The notes: generated by a model from the sequence alone, not told the origin. A DNA stretch of 64,000 nt from Pseudoxanthomonas sp. 3HH-4 (GCF_006716465.1 NZ_VFPB01000004.1:203526-267525); one strand, 5' to 3'; positions 26,804 to 35,752 are shown, numbered from the stretch's first letter. Numbers and translations are program-made.

Positions 26804-27634
26804 ATGAACATACTCGTGACCGGCGCGACCGGAAAAGTAGGCAGCAGACTCGCCAAGCGACTGGTGCAGCACGGACATAGCGTGCGTGCCCTGGTGCGCG
26901 ACCCCGCCCGTGCGACCGACCTGTCGGACCACGGCATCCACCTGGTCACCGGCGACCTGATGCAGCCGGACTCGCTGCCGGCGGCGGTGCAGGGCGTGGA
27001 TACCGTCGTGCACTGCGCGGCGTTCTTCCGCGGCGCCACCCCGGAAGAAGCGCACGCCGTGAACAACCTCGGCACGCAACACCTGGCGCATGCCGCCCGC
27101 GAGGCCGCGGTGGGGCGATTCGTGTTCATGAGTACCGGCCTGGTCTATGGACCCAACGGTGGGGCCCTGGCGCAGGAAGACGACGACTGCGCCCCCGTGG
27201 ATGCCTACCCGCAGAGCAAGCTCGCCGCCGAACGCATGCTGCTGGCCATCGACGGTCTGGACGTGCGCATCCTGCGCCTGCCGTTCGTCTACGGCGATGG
27301 CGACCCGCACATCCAGGACGTGGTGCCGTTCATGCGCACCTTCCCGCCGACACAACGCATGTCCATCGGGCATCACGCGGACGTGGCGCAGGCCGTGATC
27401 CGCTTGCTGGACACAACATTGCCCGCGTACCGCATCTACAACGTGGTGGATGACGAAGCCCCCGATCTGGCGATGCTGTTCGCTTCGGTGGGGCAGCCGC
27501 CGCCGGATGGCACCGATCCCGAACGCGCGAAAGCGTTCGCGGCCGTCATGGACGGTCGCCGTCTGCGTGAAGACCTTGGCTTCCAGCCGCTGTACCCACG
27601 GCTGGCGGACGCAGTCGACGCCGGTCAGGCCTGA
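26804..27634 (+). CDS. NAD(P)-dependent epimerase/reductase (SDR, atypical extended)
   Basis: A 276-residue Rossmann-fold protein. The dinucleotide motif is MNILVTGATGKVGSRLAKRL (GATGxxG), with Asp in VTGDLMQPDSL, the conserved HCAA turn (VVHCAAFFRG), Ser in FMSTGLVYGP and the catalytic YxxxK (YPQSKLAAE). The ATG at 26804 follows a long open upstream frame that is a shadow of the AraC gene. It is probably controlled by that AraC protein. The substrate cannot be read from sequence: NAD-sugar epimerase, flavanone-type reductase or quinone reductase are all possible. Confidence 0.9.
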   Translation: MNILVTGATGKVGSRLAKRLVQHGHSVRALVRDPARATDLSDHGIHLVTGDLMQPDSLPAAVQGVDTVVHCAAFFRGATPEEAHAVNNLGTQHLAHAAREAAVGRFVFMSTGLVYGPNGGALAQEDDDCAPVDAYPQSKLAAERMLLAIDGLDVRILRLPFVYGDGDPHIQDVVPFMRTFPPTQRMSIGHHADVAQAVIRLLDTTLPAYRIYNVVDDEAPDLAMLFASVGQPPPDGTDPERAKAFAAVMDGRRLREDLGFQPLYPRLADAVDAGQA

Positions 27635-27908
27635 AACATCGACGCCCGATCGGATGACGTGATGCCCGGGTTGATCCCGCCGCGCTGTCGCGCAGCCGGC
27701 GGAAGCGCGGCGCACCCGGGAGCGTGGACGATGGGGCATGTGCCGGGTGGTGCGCGCGTTCGCGCGTCGCGTGCGCGGACGGTAAAGCGCCCCTCATCCG
27801 CCTTCGGCACCTTCTCCCCGTGTTACGGGGAGAAGGGAACAACGGACAGCCGCGCTTGTCTCCTTCTCCTCGTTGCCCGGGGAGAGGCAAGCGACGGATG
27901 CGCTTCCC
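27635..27908. repeat. Intergenic stretch with C/G-rich palindromes
   Basis: A perfect 12-bp stem, CCTTCTCCCCGT-GTT-ACGGGGAGAAGG (27810-27836), is followed by a degenerate second copy (about 27850-27880). This is the same family as 17022-17049 and 19911-19943. No gene was seen in the gap. Confidence 0.7.
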
Positions 27909-28289
27909 TCAAGCTCCTGACATCCGCGCCTTGTTCCGCAACGAAAAGCAGTAGGCCGCCGTCACCGCGATGCCCAGCAACACCGCCAGTGAGCCGCCGA
28001 TGACCGCGACATCCTTCGGCGCCGCGATCCAGAAGCCCGCATAGACCAAGCCGCTGAGCGCCATCGACCACCCGGCGACCCGCTGCGCCTGCCGCGCCCG
28101 CGCACTGGGCACGAACCGCTTCGGCATCTGGTTGCCGAACCACGCCACCATCAATCCGACCGCCCCCATCACGATGCGATCGACCATCTCCCCGTCGATA
28201 TAACCCTGCGAGCGTGCGAACGTCGCACACAGCGCCAGCACCACGATGCCGCCACCCCATGCAAGACTGGTAAGCACTTCTCTGTTCAT
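27909..28289 (-). CDS. Small membrane protein co-transcribed with an ArsR repressor (SdpI-like position)
   Basis: A 126-residue protein with four membrane helices (SLAWGGGIVVLALCATFA, DRIVMGAVGLMVAWFGNQMPK, VAGWSMALSGLVYAGFWI, VIGGSLAVLLGIAVTAAYCF). It overlaps the ArsR gene by 4 bp (ATGA). In Bacillus, SdpR/SdpI pair an ArsR repressor with a membrane immunity protein, and GNQMPK-type motifs occur in that family. I infer a related arrangement, but there is no SdpC toxin here. Confidence 0.8.
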   Translation of the reverse strand: MNREVLTSLAWGGGIVVLALCATFARSQGYIDGEMVDRIVMGAVGLMVAWFGNQMPKRFVPSARARQAQRVAGWSMALSGLVYAGFWIAAPKDVAVIGGSLAVLLGIAVTAAYCFSLRNKARMSGA

Positions 28290-28582
28290 CGCGCAGACTC
28301 CTTTTTTTTCTTCGGCACGGCACTGCCGGCACCGAAGGAGTGGACGAAGCCGAGCAGTGCGTCTTCCAGCACCGACAGCTTCAGGTGGTAGATCACGGAT
28401 TTGCCGACCTTCTCCGCATGCACCAGGTCGGCCTCTTTCAGCACCGCGAAATGCGCCGACATGGTCGGCTTGGATACGTCGAACTGGTCGCTGAGTTCGC
28501 CCGCACTCAGCGGCCCCTTGCGCAGCAACTGCAGCACCTGGCGGCGGGTGGGATCGGAAAGCGCGCGGAAGACCTGACTCAT
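28286..28582 (-). CDS. ArsR-family repressor (SdpR-like autorepressor)
   Basis: A 98-residue winged-helix protein: MSQVFRALSDPTRRQVLQLLRKGPLSAGELSDQFDVSKPTMSAHFAVLKEADLV, the SdpR/metalloregulator pattern, then a Lys-rich tail. There is no CxC metal site, so it is not an arsenic-type sensor. The frame is open 47 codons upstream, but that part translates REP sequence and was dropped; MSQVFRALSDPTRR is the standard start. Translationally coupled to the membrane protein behind it. Confidence 0.92.
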   Translation of the reverse strand: MSQVFRALSDPTRRQVLQLLRKGPLSAGELSDQFDVSKPTMSAHFAVLKEADLVHAEKVGKSVIYHLKLSVLEDALLGFVHSFGAGSAVPKKKKESAR

Positions 28583-28664
28583 GGTGCGATAGTTAGCTAA
28601 ACATCGAAATGTGTCAAGCGCCGTTGGTCGGCGTGCTGGAGCGGCCTCGCGCGTGCACGGCCGC

Positions 28665-29075
28665 GTAGGTTGGGTTGCAAACCCAGCAGAGCGTGGACCT
28701 GTCCCAGGCGCTGGGTTTATCAACCCAGCCTACGAGGAGCACGCCCGCGGATGACCTGCATCGGTGCCATGTACGGCCGTAGGCTGGGTTGCAAACCCAG
28801 CAGCGCGCGGACCTGTCCCAGGCGCTGGGTTTATCAACCCAGCCTACGAGGAGCGGGCCCGCGCATGACCTGCATCGGTGCCATGTACGGCCGTAGGCTG
28901 GGTTGCAAACCCAGCAGCGCGCGGACCTGTCCCAGGCGCTGGGTTTATCAACCCAGCCTGCGAGGAGCGGGCCCGCGGATGACCTGCATCGGTCCCCTGT
29001 ACAGCCGTAAGCTGGGTTGCAAACCCAGCTGAGCGCGGACCTATTCCGAGCGCTGGGTTTGGCAAACCAGCCTAC
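28665..29075. repeat. Four-copy tandem array of a 114-bp REP doublet
   Basis: Units begin at 28665, 28779, 28893 and 29007, exactly 114 bp apart. Each holds two hairpins, GCTGGGTT-GCA-AACCCAGC and GCTGGGTT-TATC-AACCCAGC, facing each other between GTAGG and CCTAC ends, plus a conserved linker. The fourth is degenerate at its right hairpin. The array fills most of the 519-bp gap between genes; an ORF across it is an artefact. Confidence 0.92.
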
Positions 29076-29101
29076 GGCGCTGGTCGTGCGCTGATGTGCG
29101 C

Positions 29102-30085
29102 TCAGCTACGCAGCGGTTCCAGACCGCCATCGCGTCCGGGACGATTCGGGTCCGGCGGTGGCGGTGGCGCGCTCACTGGACACACGCGCACCAGCAGGTT
29201 GAATTCGGTCAGCGTGAAGTCGTGCACTTTGTACGGCGGTGAACGACCCTGGTTGAACTCGGCGAGCGCGGTGTTCATGCCGGCCTGCACCTGGTCGCGC
29301 AGTTGCCGCGCGATGGCCGGGCCGATGAAGCCATCGAAGAACCCGTCGCAGGCCGCTTCCAGCGCCTTCGCCACGGCCGAGGAACACCCGCCCGAGAGGA
29401 TGGCCGACGCGGTGCCGAACGACACGTTGGTCCGCGCGAACCCGTAGCGCGCGGCGACCCGTCCATCCACCGGGAACACCTCGAAGCCCAGCGTCATGTC
29501 GATGTCGGCATCGAACCAGTTCGGCACGTCCGCCGTCAGCGGGATATCGACGACAAAACTGTTGATGCCGAAATCCACGCCGATCTCGCTGTCGCGCAAT
29601 GTCACCTGGCCCGAGGAGGGGAAGGCGCGGCGCACTTCCTCGCGGATGAGGTCGCGGATCACGTCGCTGCGTTGCGGCAGCTCGAAGCACGCGCCGAAAT
29701 CGATGCCCAGCGTCACCTGGCCCATCATCCGCAGCGCCAGCGGCGTGCGCAGCGACAGCGTGTAGGTGGTTTCGTTGTACGGCCGCGCAGGCCGCGTGCC
29801 CTGCGCCGGCACGATCTGCTCGCCTTCGCCGAACAGCACCGCTTCCACGTGCACGCCGGGCAGGAAGGTGGTGGGCATCGTCACGTCCCACGCCAGCGTC
29901 GACCATCCCCACGGCGTGCGCGGATTGGGCGACGCCGCGAAGTTGACCAGCACCGCTTCGTTGAGCAACTGGATATGCCGGAAGCGTTCCGGATCGATCG
30001 GCGGCGGCAGCACCTCGCCATCGAGGGCGGGATCGCCGAAGCGATTGCCGAGGGTATTGCCGGGAAAGCGGGGACGGTCGGCCAT
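29102..30085 (-). CDS. Protein of unknown function
   Basis: A 327-residue protein without signal peptide or membrane helices. It has a long beta-rich middle (YNETTYTLSLRTPLALRMMGQVTLGIDFGACFELP, FVVDIPLTADVPNWFDADIDMTLGFEVFPVDGRV) that resembles lipid-binding or phage-baseplate-like sandwich proteins, and a Pro-rich end (SAPPPPPDPNRPG). MADRPRFPGN at 30085 was chosen because the 22 upstream codons look non-coding. I do not recognise the family. Confidence 0.78.
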   Translation of the reverse strand: MADRPRFPGNTLGNRFGDPALDGEVLPPPIDPERFRHIQLLNEAVLVNFAASPNPRTPWGWSTLAWDVTMPTTFLPGVHVEAVLFGEGEQIVPAQGTRPARPYNETTYTLSLRTPLALRMMGQVTLGIDFGACFELPQRSDVIRDLIREEVRRAFPSSGQVTLRDSEIGVDFGINSFVVDIPLTADVPNWFDADIDMTLGFEVFPVDGRVAARYGFARTNVSFGTASAILSGGCSSAVAKALEAACDGFFDGFIGPAIARQLRDQVQAGMNTALAEFNQGRSPPYKVHDFTLTEFNLLVRVCPVSAPPPPPDPNRPGRDGGLEPLRS

Positions 30086-30238
30086 GATGCGACTCCTTCG
30101 GCGACATGCCGTGCATCCCGTCCAACGCCCCGGTCGCGACACGACGGCCAACCGTACGTCGTGCGCGCGCGGGGTTCACTTCGTCGTAACAGTGACGCGT
30201 ACGGCGCGATCGGCGCCGTGTCGCGTGTCGCCCGTGGC

Positions 30239-31042
30239 CTACAGCACCGGCCACCACATGAAGGCGATCGCGGCGGCGCTGCCCGCCACGGTGAGCAGCG
30301 CGAGCAGCCAGAGCGAGGCGCCCATCGCCACCTTCACGCCGGCGTGGCGCGAACGCTCCGCGCCGAAGTACAACGCCAGCACCGCCAGCGGCACCAGCCA
30401 GCTGCCGAAACTGACCAGGATGAAGAGCGCACCCGTGTAGTCGATCCTGATGCCCAGCGGGGTAAGCACCAGCCCGGCCAGCATGATGCCGATGCGCAGG
30501 AACCACACCCCGTTCACCAGCAGGTAGGCGCGCAGCGCATGGCGGCGATGCGTGGCGACATCCTTCGCGCGCGCACTGCGCCACGCCAGCAGCGCGAAGA
30601 CCACGATCAGCAGCCCGTTCAACGAGATCGACAGATTGCTGGCCGGTCCCAGTTGCGAGCCGCGCACCCAGACCAGCCAGAACCCGGTCAGCGTGACCAC
30701 CAGCGCCACCGACAGGAACACGCGTCCGTTCCACCGGTGCAGCGTGGGCCAACGCCGCCGCAGCGCCGGCACCAGCTGCCATGCGCCGGCGAAGGTCACC
30801 AGCCCGGCCAGCAGCGCATGGCCGACGAACTGCAGGTTGCCCACGACATCGCCCGGCACGTAGCCGGTGACGTGCGGCTTGGCGTTGAGCGGCGACAGAT
30901 CGCCGCCCAGAACCGGCCCGCCGAAGAACAGCACGATGAACGCGACGAACGCCCATTGCCCGAAGGTGGTGGCGATGAACCAGGCGGTGGCGCCGAGTGG
31001 CAGCACACGGGAGGGCGAGGGGAGTTGAACAGACACAGGCAT
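30239..31042 (-). CDS. DUF2306 membrane protein
   Basis: A 267-residue protein with seven to eight membrane helices. Paired His residues typical of DUF2306 sit near membrane edges (VGHALLAGLVTFAGAWQL, TLHRWNGRVFL, THRRHALRAYLL). These may bind heme or quinone, as suggested for related cytochrome-like families, but this is unproven. It is divergent from the membrane AraC regulator at 31230, its likely controller. Confidence 0.88.
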   Translation of the reverse strand: MPVSVQLPSPSRVLPLGATAWFIATTFGQWAFVAFIVLFFGGPVLGGDLSPLNAKPHVTGYVPGDVVGNLQFVGHALLAGLVTFAGAWQLVPALRRRWPTLHRWNGRVFLSVALVVTLTGFWLVWVRGSQLGPASNLSISLNGLLIVVFALLAWRSARAKDVATHRRHALRAYLLVNGVWFLRIGIMLAGLVLTPLGIRIDYTGALFILVSFGSWLVPLAVLALYFGAERSRHAGVKVAMGASLWLLALLTVAGSAAAIAFMWWPVL

Positions 31043-31229
31043 GGCACGACTCCGGGGAAGGGAGCGTCACCGTGCGCGGCGCCTGCGGGGGCCGTCTCGC
31101 CGATTCGGAAATCGGCCAGCCGGATCGCGCACGGCGATTCGGCGCCCTCCGGCGGCGGCCGTGACCGATGGCGCTTGGCGCGGGGCGCCCCGGGCCGCAC
31201 GCTGTGGCGGACCCCACGAGGACGCGACC

Positions 31230-32300
31230 ATGCCTAGCTGGCCGACCATCACCACAGGCGTCGCCGTCGCGGTGGCGGTGGCCTCATTGCTGGTGCTGCT
31301 GTGGCAACGCCCCAAGCGCGATGCCGAGGTGATCTTTGCCGTGGTCAGCGGCTCGATGGCGCTCTCGCTGATGGCGCCATGGATGGACGGCGCGCCAACC
31401 TGGATGGTGTGGGCGGTTGCCATCGGCGGCAGCGCGACGTGCAACGGCTTCTGGCTGGTGTCGCGGGCGCTGTTCCGCGGCGAGGGCGGTGTGGGCCGGG
31501 TGCATGTTCTGGTCGCCGCCGGCGTGGCGCTGCTGATTGCCGCGTACCGGGGCGCCACGCTGGGAGGTCAGGGCACGGCGTCACCTTGGGCGTTCGGACT
31601 GGGCAGCCTGCTGACGCTGGCCAGTTCCACCCTGCTGGTGCTGACCTTCCTGGAAGCATTGCGCGGCGGTGGGGCGTCGTTGCCGCGTGCCGAACGCCGG
31701 CTGCGGCTGGCCTTCATGCTGGTGTTCGCCGCGTGCGTGCTGACCACCACGCTGATGGGCGCGCTGGCCGCCACCTGGCCGTTGCTGGCGGAGGTGCGGG
31801 CAGGGGTGGTCCCGCTGTGTGCGGTAGCGATGATCCTGTTCACTCACGGCGCGCTGTGGCGCCGCCGCCACGTGCCGTGGCCGGTGACCGGGGCGCCGCC
31901 GGCCCTGCGTGCGCCGGCCGGTCCGCCGGGCGCGGAAGAAATCCGCCTGCTGCGCGCATTGCAGCACCAGCTGGACGTGGTGCAGGTCTACCGCGAGCCA
32001 GAGCTGAAGGTGGTCGATCTGGCGCACCGGCTGGGCACGGCCGAACACAAGCTGAGCCGGTTGATCACCCAGGCGCTGGGCGAGAAGAATTTCAACCAGA
32101 TGATCAACCGCCACCGCATCGCCTATGCCTGCGGCCGGCTGGAGGATGCGGGCGACGATGCCACCATCCTCGACATCAGCGGCGACGCCGGTTTCGCCTC
32201 GTTGGGTCCGTTCAATCGCGCGTTCAAGATCGCGACGGGCTGCACGCCGACGGCCTACCGCGCGGCGCACCGCGCGCGAGCCGGGTTGGAGTTTTCATAG
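31230..32300 (+). CDS. Membrane-anchored AraC-family regulator
   Basis: A 356-residue protein: seven hydrophobic segments in residues 1-215 (7TM-type sensor; ITTGVAVAVAVASLLVLLW to VVPLCAVAMILFTHGALW), then a cytosolic AraC DNA-binding domain (PELKVVDLAHRLGTAEHKLSRLITQALGEKNFNQMINRHRI, DISGDAGFASLGPFNRAFKIATGCTPTAYR). The ATG at 31230 excludes a long upstream shadow. It shares a 187-bp divergent gap with the DUF2306 gene, suggesting it senses a membrane or external signal and controls that gene. Confidence 0.92.
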   Translation: MPSWPTITTGVAVAVAVASLLVLLWQRPKRDAEVIFAVVSGSMALSLMAPWMDGAPTWMVWAVAIGGSATCNGFWLVSRALFRGEGGVGRVHVLVAAGVALLIAAYRGATLGGQGTASPWAFGLGSLLTLASSTLLVLTFLEALRGGGASLPRAERRLRLAFMLVFAACVLTTTLMGALAATWPLLAEVRAGVVPLCAVAMILFTHGALWRRRHVPWPVTGAPPALRAPAGPPGAEEIRLLRALQHQLDVVQVYREPELKVVDLAHRLGTAEHKLSRLITQALGEKNFNQMINRHRIAYACGRLEDAGDDATILDISGDAGFASLGPFNRAFKIATGCTPTAYRAAHRARAGLEFS

Positions 32301-32422
32301 ACGGGACGCGGGCTGCGCCGGCCCGGCAAACGCGGCGAAGGATGCCGACGCTTCGTTTCGAAGCAGGCGTCGTCTGCGTGTCCATGGCACCCTACGCACA
32401 TCCCTTTGATGCGAGACGACGC

Positions 32423-33262
32423 ATGCTGCGCACGCTGGCCCTGTCCTTCTGCCTGTTCACCACCACCGCCATCGCCGCCGAACCCGTGTTCGACGTCCAC
32501 GTCCACCTGCGCGATGGCGAAACCTCCCTGCGCGAATACCGCGACCAAGTTCACGCCGCCGGCCTGGAACTGTCCGGCATCGGCGCCATGTGGTTCGGCG
32601 GCCCCCACCAGGCCCTGCAGGGCGACCTGGCCAAGATCCGCGCCGGCAACGACAAGGTGATCGCGCTGGCCGCCGCCCACCCCGACGTCCTGCCCATCGC
32701 CACCGTGCACCCCTACGACGGCGACGCCGCCCTGGCCGAACTGGCCCGCGTCGCCGCCGCCGGCGTGAAGGTGCTGAAGATCCACGCCCACACCCAGGGC
32801 TTCGACATCGCCGATCCGCGCGTGGAAGCCCTGGTGCGCCGCGCCGGCGAGCTCGGCATCACCGTGCTGATGGACAACGCGAACATCCTGCCCGGCGACA
32901 GCGAGAAACTGTTCAACCTGGTGGTGCGCGTGCCGAAGACGAAGTTCATCCTCGCCCACATCGGCGGCCTGAATTTCCGCTTCTGGAACATCCTCGCCCT
33001 CGCGCGCACCGCCGATGGCTTCGGCTTCGAGAACCTCTACTTCGACATCTCCGCCACCGTGCTCGTGGTTGCTGATTCGCCGGTGGAAGAGGAGTTCCTC
33101 TGGACCCTGCGCAACGTGGGCATGGACCACGTGCTGCTGGGCTCGGACTACCCGCAGATCAGCCTGGACACCACGGTGAAGGCGTTCGAGCGGCTGGACC
33201 TGAGCGACGAAGAGAAAGCGAAGATCCGCAGCGGCAATGCGCGGACGTTGTTCGGGCGGTGA
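32423..33262 (+). CDS. Secreted amidohydrolase-2 family metal-dependent hydrolase
   Basis: A 279-residue TIM-barrel hydrolase with a signal peptide (MLRTLALSFCLFTTTAIAA, cleaved near residue 19). Metal-binding HxH is in FDVHVHLRDG, a later His in KIHAHTQGF and ILAHIGG, and the Asp in LLGSDYPQI, the standard amidohydrolase set. Members act on carboxylated or lactone substrates, but most are cytosolic, so export is unusual. Alternative upstream starts are out of frame or lack a signal. Substrate unknown. Confidence 0.88.
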   Translation: MLRTLALSFCLFTTTAIAAEPVFDVHVHLRDGETSLREYRDQVHAAGLELSGIGAMWFGGPHQALQGDLAKIRAGNDKVIALAAAHPDVLPIATVHPYDGDAALAELARVAAAGVKVLKIHAHTQGFDIADPRVEALVRRAGELGITVLMDNANILPGDSEKLFNLVVRVPKTKFILAHIGGLNFRFWNILALARTADGFGFENLYFDISATVLVVADSPVEEEFLWTLRNVGMDHVLLGSDYPQISLDTTVKAFERLDLSDEEKAKIRSGNARTLFGR

Positions 33263-33502
33263 GGTGCGGCCTGCTCAGGCCGCCGCCCCTGACGTGCAAT
33301 CGCAGGCGTGAGTCTCCAACGGAGCATCGTGGCCGCGAGAAGACGAATATCCACCGCGGTCATGCATTGAGGTGGTTCGCGCGTTGCGGCATGGCCGCCG
33401 TACCGTGTCCCCCCAGTACTGGCGCATTGTCACTTCTGTTGATGTTGGGGGGCACCTGGTCTCGGCTTAGCATGGAGCAACGCTTGGCGGGAGGGATTCT
33501 GG

Positions 33503-34039
33503 ATGCGTAGTTCCGCGATGGTGGTGCTGTTGGGTCTTGGAGGATGTACGGGACTGGGCGCCGAGCAGGCGGGCATGGAAGCGGGTTCGTCGGCGCCGCC
33601 CGAATCACGGGTTGTTCCGGTAGCGCCCACGGTCGGCCCTTTCGCGGGGAAATGGGAGGCGTGCGACGGCACGAACTCGCCCGACGAATGCAGCCGCTAC
33701 GTGCTGCTGCAACACGACGACCGCGTCTGCGGAACCTGGTCCTATTTCGCCTCCGGAAAAGTCTACGAAGGCAGGATCGTCGCGCGTGCGACATCATCGG
33801 TCGAGGCGCGACGCACGCACGTCTGCGGTCGTCCGGGTTCCGAAACGCAAACCGAATGCGATGACGGCTGGCAGCGCATCGACAAGCCGTTGCGGCTCTG
33901 CGACGGCAAACTCGCCGACCTGACGCGCGCCGATGGCACATGCGTCGCCGACCATCAGGCCGTGCCCATGCCAGACGAGGAGCGCTACGCAGTGCAGGCG
34001 CAGCCGTGGATACGGGAGTGCCTGTCCCGCGTTCCATGA
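33503..34039 (+). CDS. Lipoprotein of unknown function
   Basis: A 178-residue protein with a short lipoprotein signal (MRSSAMVVLLGLGGC, lipobox LGGC, Cys15). The mature part has six or more Cys (WEACDGTNSPDECSRY, RVCGTW, THVCGRP, TECDDGW, LRLCDG, GTCVADH), which suggests a disulfide-bonded periplasmic domain. The FAGKWEACDG start and the beta-rich middle (CGTWSYFASGKVYEGRIVARATS) look like a small lipocalin- or DUF-type fold. No family assigned. Confidence 0.82.
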   Translation: MRSSAMVVLLGLGGCTGLGAEQAGMEAGSSAPPESRVVPVAPTVGPFAGKWEACDGTNSPDECSRYVLLQHDDRVCGTWSYFASGKVYEGRIVARATSSVEARRTHVCGRPGSETQTECDDGWQRIDKPLRLCDGKLADLTRADGTCVADHQAVPMPDEERYAVQAQPWIRECLSRVP

Positions 34040-34116
34040 AGATGAGCCATAAGGAGATGGATCATGCACGCAGCGTGACGGTAATGTGCGGAAACTGTTC
34101 GTGTACGGATGCGCAG

Positions 34117-34170
34117 GCAGGCCCTGGCCCGCCGCCTTGTCGTGCGATGGCGGTCTGGAGCCCGCCCTAC
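34117..34170. repeat. REP pair (GGGCGGGCT type)
   Basis: A GGCAGGCCCTGGCCCGCC half and a GGCGGTCT-GG-AGCCCGCC plus CTAC half lie between the lipoprotein and the small membrane gene. Confidence 0.65.
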
Positions 34171-34433
34171 GATGGGCGTCCGTCGTCGCGCACCCGCTCC
34201 ACGCGCTGGCGGTAGGCCTGCACGTTGTCGCCGTTGATGCGGGTGCGCTGGGTGCCGGTCACGGTGTCGACCTGGCGGTCCGTGCCGGTGACGGGCTGGG
34301 CAACGACATCGGTTTCGCGCTCGAAGGCGTGCGACTTGTCGGTGTTGCGGTAGTAGCGGTAGATGGCCCAGTACAGCGCTGCGGCCCCGGTGGGCCCCAG
34401 CGCCAGCAGCCATAGGCCGTTGTCGTCGCTCAT
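34167..34433 (-). CDS. Small membrane protein after the zinc-ribbon gene
   Basis: An 88-residue protein with one membrane helix (residues 6-26, GLWLLALGPTGAAALYWAIYRYY) and a charged cytosolic tail rich in Arg, Asp and Thr (RQVDTVTGTQRTRINGDNVQAYRQRVERVRDD). Its ATG overlaps the stop of the zinc-ribbon gene (34430-34433). It may take the place of YdjH-like components in the module, but this is inference from coupling only. Confidence 0.8.
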   Translation of the reverse strand: MSDDNGLWLLALGPTGAAALYWAIYRYYRNTDKSHAFERETDVVAQPVTGTDRQVDTVTGTQRTRINGDNVQAYRQRVERVRDDGRPS

Positions 34434-35752
34434 GATCCTGCCCAGATGATCCAGAGGGCGATGCCCTCCAGGAAGGTGCCCACGGTCAGCGCGGCCAGCA
34501 GCAGTTTCCATTGCTGTACCGGCACGCTGCCCATCGTTTCGCCGGTGCGGCCGTTGACCGCGATGTAGTGCAGCAGGCCGCCGTTGCTGCCCGGCTGGTG
34601 GTACGAGTACAGCCACACCGGCAGATACATCGACACCCAGCGCGTGCCGTGCACATCAAGGCGTTCCTGTTCCCAGCGCACGCCACGGTCGTAGCGGCGC
34701 ACCGAGCCCTCGACCTGCGCGCGGGCGATCGACAGCAACTGGTCTTCCAGCCGCGGGTGCAGCTGTTCCACGTCGGTATCGCGCTTCTCCGAGGTGAAGC
34801 CCGCCAGGTACGAAGCATTCCACTTCACCGCGTTCTTGGTGTCGAACGGCAGGATGGTGTTGATGATGTTCTGCGTGTTGACCTTCGTATCGAAGTTGCC
34901 GCGCTCGGCGGACGACTCCAGCGGCAGGTCGTCGACGGTGAAGTCGACCTGCCGCTCCACCTGGTACACGTCGGCGTCGTAGTAGGTCTTCTTGTTCTTG
35001 TCGGTGCCGCGCGTGTACGTGCGGGTGAGGATCTCGCCCTTGCCGGCGACCGCCGCGCTGGCGTTGCCATCGACGATCATGTACGGCAGGTACACGCCGA
35101 CGACATTCTCCGGCGTGAACTGCTCCTTGAACGCCTTCAGCGCGAACATGCGCCGCTTGCCCACGAACTGGCGGATGCGCGCGATGGCGTCGTCCTTCCT
35201 GATGTGGAAGGGCAGCACCGCATCGGGCACCGCGCCGTTGGCGATCTGTTCGTTCACGCCGAAGACGTGGCGGCACCAGTGGCAGCGTGCCGTCATCGTG
35301 CTTTCGGTATTGACCATCACCTCGGCACCGCAGCCGGTGCACTTGAAGGTCATCAGGCTGGCGACATCGGCGTCGATGGCGCGCGCGCCGCTGGCGATCA
35401 CCGTGCCACGCAACTGGTCCAGGCCCACGCCCAGGCCGAATTCTTCCTCGACCCGCGCACCCACCCATTCGTTGCGGCAGTACAGGCAGACCAGCAGGTC
35501 GCTGCCCGGCTTGTGGCGGATGTCGGTGGCGCCGCACTTCGGGCAGCGGTTCAGGCCGTCCTTCAGCTCGGCCGCTGCGGTGTCGAGGGCGACCGGATCG
35601 GGCGCTTCGATCTCCGCGCGGATGGCGTCGGGCAGGGTAGCGGGGTCGACCGGGAACGTCCCGGGCAACGGCGGCACCTCCTGCGGCGAACCAGGGCCTG
35701 CAGGAGGAGCCGGCGGCAACGGCGGGGGCGCCGGACGATGCGGGGTGGACAT
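34430..35752 (-). CDS. Membrane protein with two TFIIB-type zinc ribbons (YdjG-like)
   Basis: A 440-residue protein: a Pro-rich N-terminus, zinc ribbon 1 (CPKCGATDIRHKPGS...CLYC, residues 74-97) and zinc ribbon 2 (CTGCGAEVM...CHWC, about 140-163). A beta-rich domain of about 230 residues follows, with one C-terminal helix (LLLAALTVGTFLEGIALWIIW). The same architecture occurs in B. subtilis YdjG, which acts with YdjH and the SPFH protein YdjI to recruit PspA to stressed membranes. Here it lies 18 bp behind an SPFH gene, matching that module, but no pspA is in the window. Confidence 0.88.
   Translation of the reverse strand: MSTPHRPAPPPLPPAPPAGPGSPQEVPPLPGTFPVDPATLPDAIRAEIEAPDPVALDTAAAELKDGLNRCPKCGATDIRHKPGSDLLVCLYCRNEWVGARVEEEFGLGVGLDQLRGTVIASGARAIDADVASLMTFKCTGCGAEVMVNTESTMTARCHWCRHVFGVNEQIANGAVPDAVLPFHIRKDDAIARIRQFVGKRRMFALKAFKEQFTPENVVGVYLPYMIVDGNASAAVAGKGEILTRTYTRGTDKNKKTYYDADVYQVERQVDFTVDDLPLESSAERGNFDTKVNTQNIINTILPFDTKNAVKWNASYLAGFTSEKRDTDVEQLHPRLEDQLLSIARAQVEGSVRRYDRGVRWEQERLDVHGTRWVSMYLPVWLYSYHQPGSNGGLLHYIAVNGRTGETMGSVPVQQWKLLLAALTVGTFLEGIALWIIWAGS

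Noticed and set aside
28670-29032. Open frame with a repeated GCKPSxAWTCPRRW protein motif
   Set aside because: It only translates the 114-bp REP array; hairpin stems dictate the repeats and there is no ribosome-binding site.
28665-29075. CRISPR array
   Set aside because: The 114-bp units repeat in full, including the linkers, with no unique spacers and no cas genes.
34035-34215. Small Cys-containing ORF after the lipoprotein gene
   Set aside because: The product runs into REP sequence and has no domain; the ribosome site is weak.
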